From Marinobacterium sp. (GTDB lineage Bacteria; Pseudomonadota; Gammaproteobacteria; Pseudomonadales; Balneatricaceae): a stretch of DNA of 32,898 bases. The notes under the pieces are model-generated. The model saw nothing but the letters and a program-made list of their open reading frames with translations. It had not been told where the DNA came from and searched no databases. The position numbers and the translations under genes were made by a program. Each line of letters starts with the position of its first letter. Position 1 is the first letter of the stretch. Positions 31,946 to 32,898 of this stretch are shown here, piece after piece. The stretch is from positions 1 to 32,898 of the forward strand of contig QKGH01000325.1 in NCBI GenBank assembly GCA_003250495.1, in the 5' to 3' direction.

Positions 31946-32898
31946 TTAGTCGTTGTTGCTGTTACCGATATTGGCAATGCTGGCCAACTGCTGGGTCAGG
32001 TAGTCGCCGGTGGAGTTGAGTTGGGCGATCATGGCATCCATCGCGTTATATTGTGCCAACAGGCGGGCTTCCAGCTTATCCAGCCTGAGGCTCAGGGCTT
32101 CGCGTTGGTCGGTGATGTCATCTATCTGGCTGTTGATGGAGTCGGTCCGGCTGGCAAAGGTACCGCCACTTTTTAGATAGGTCTGCAGAAAACTGTCTAA
32201 CCGCGTGGCCAGTCCCGTATCCTTATCGCTAAAGAAGCCGGTGACCTGTTCAAAATTGTTATTCAGCGCGTCGGACAGCTTGCTGCTGTCAATGGCGAGC
32301 TGACCATCACGCTGGGTGGTGATGCCGAGCTGGGTCAGGCTACTGATGCCGCCATCGCCGCTGATGCTGGAGAGCGCACTACGCAACTGGTTCTGTATCG
32401 TGCGGGTCATTGCGTCACCCAGCAGCGTGCCTGCTGTCCCCGTATCGGCATCATAGCTGGTCTGCTGAGCGATCAGGCTTTGCAGGGCGTTATAGGAGTC
32501 GACAAAGCTCTCGATCGTGGATTTGACGTCAGAGGTATTGGTGCTGACCGTCAGGGTTACCGGAGAGTTGGCTTCGCTAACCGCGTTCAACGTAATCGTA
32601 GCGCCGGGGATGACACCGGCGATGGTATTACTGGCCGAGGTCAGGGCCTGCCCCTCCAGGGTATAGCTGGCGTCGGCTGCGGCGGTGACCTGGTCGTAAT
32701 TGGCATCGTCACCGTCCAGTGCGCTGTCGGCATTGCCGGTATAGGTGTAATCGAATATCGAAAGATCGCCACTACTGCTGGTGCTGCTGATCGAGGTGAT
32801 ACGGCCATCGGCGCCGGTTTCGTCGCTGGTGAGAACCAGGCGCGAGCCCGTTGGCAGGTTCAGGATGGTGGCGGTCATGCCAAAGTTATCGCTGGCAT
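31946..32898 (-). CDS. fliD: Flagellar filament cap protein FliD, C-terminal part (partial)
   Basis: 316 C-terminal residues are visible and the frame runs off the window at 32898 without a start. Motifs fit the D1/D2-D3 and C-terminal coiled coil of FliD: TLTVSTNTSDVKSTIESFVDSYNALQSLI, then LTQLGITTQRDGQLAIDSSKL, then a long coiled coil near QIDDITDQREALSLRLDKLEARLLAQYNAMDAMIAQL. FliD caps the filament and promotes flagellin insertion. It is the first visible gene of fliD-fliS-fliT. The N-terminal part, including its promoter, is outside. Confidence 0.95.
   Translation of the reverse strand, partial: ASDNFGMTATILNLPTGSRLVLTSDETGADGRITSISSTSSSGDLSIFDYTYTGNADSALDGDDANYDQVTAAADASYTLEGQALTSASNTIAGVIPGATITLNAVSEANSPVTLTVSTNTSDVKSTIESFVDSYNALQSLIAQQTSYDADTGTAGTLLGDAMTRTIQNQLRSALSSISGDGGISSLTQLGITTQRDGQLAIDSSKLSDALNNNFEQVTGFFSDKDTGLATRLDSFLQTYLKSGGTFASRTDSINSQIDDITDQREALSLRLDKLEARLLAQYNAMDAMIAQLNSTGDYLTQQLASIANIGNSNND

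Noticed and set aside
1-32898. Search for CRISPR arrays, insertion sequences, phage or toxin-antitoxin genes
   Set aside because: No transposase, integrase, direct-repeat arrays with spacers, or defence genes were seen; the window is core genome.

Overview
This is a GC-rich chromosomal segment of a gammaproteobacterium with a polar-type flagellar system. Three signs point to that class: the order mutS / pncC / recA / recX / alaS / lysC / csrA / tRNA-Ser / tRNA-Arg, the order flgN-flgM-flgA / cheV-cheR / flgBCDE / flgFGHIJ / flgKL, and promoter elements of the sigma-54 and sigma-28 types. I cannot name the genus. The DNA-repair/alaS/lysC/csrA order resembles Pseudomonas, but the sodium-pump oxaloacetate decarboxylase next to thiI does not, so a less-studied lineage is likely (inference).

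Positions 1-6804 hold genome maintenance and amino-acid genes: the 5' end of mutS (minus strand, cut by the window edge), a small tandem-repeat block, pncC, recA behind a clear LexA box, recX, alaS with a long structured leader, and lysC. Positions 6805-9175 hold csrA, a tRNA cluster (one Ser-GCU and three Arg-ACG, one of which has a re-paired T stem) and thiI, which ends in an intrinsic terminator that overlaps its stop codon. Positions 9400-12900 are the oadG-oadA-oadB operon for a biotin-dependent, Na+-translocating oxaloacetate decarboxylase; its OadB carries an exact 21-bp in-frame duplication. A bidirectional terminator separates it from a convergent histone-deacetylase-family hydrolase.

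From 13850 to the end the window is mainly motility. After a divergent intergenic region comes a REC-TPR protein whose receiver domain has lost the phosphoacceptor aspartate, then a convergent tRNA-Arg(CCU). On the minus strand lie flgA and flgM-flgN, with a sigma-28 promoter before flgM. On the plus strand lie cheV-cheR, flgBCDE (sigma-54 promoter), flgFGHIJ (second sigma-54 promoter) and flgKL (sigma-28 promoter over the end of flgJ). The convergent fliD-fliS-fliT cluster closes the window and fliD runs off its end. The genes build the rod, the hook, the L and P rings, the hook-filament junction and the filament cap. FlgM/FlgN and FliS/FliT time and chaperone late export, and CheV/CheR adapt chemotaxis signalling.

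Most of the window is conserved core genome. I found no clear undescribed multigene system. The items most worth a second look are the degenerate REC-TPR protein, the OadB duplication, the T-stem variant tRNA-Arg, the repeated insert in FlgE, the lysC-csrA inverted repeat and the terminator without an assigned gene near 14000.
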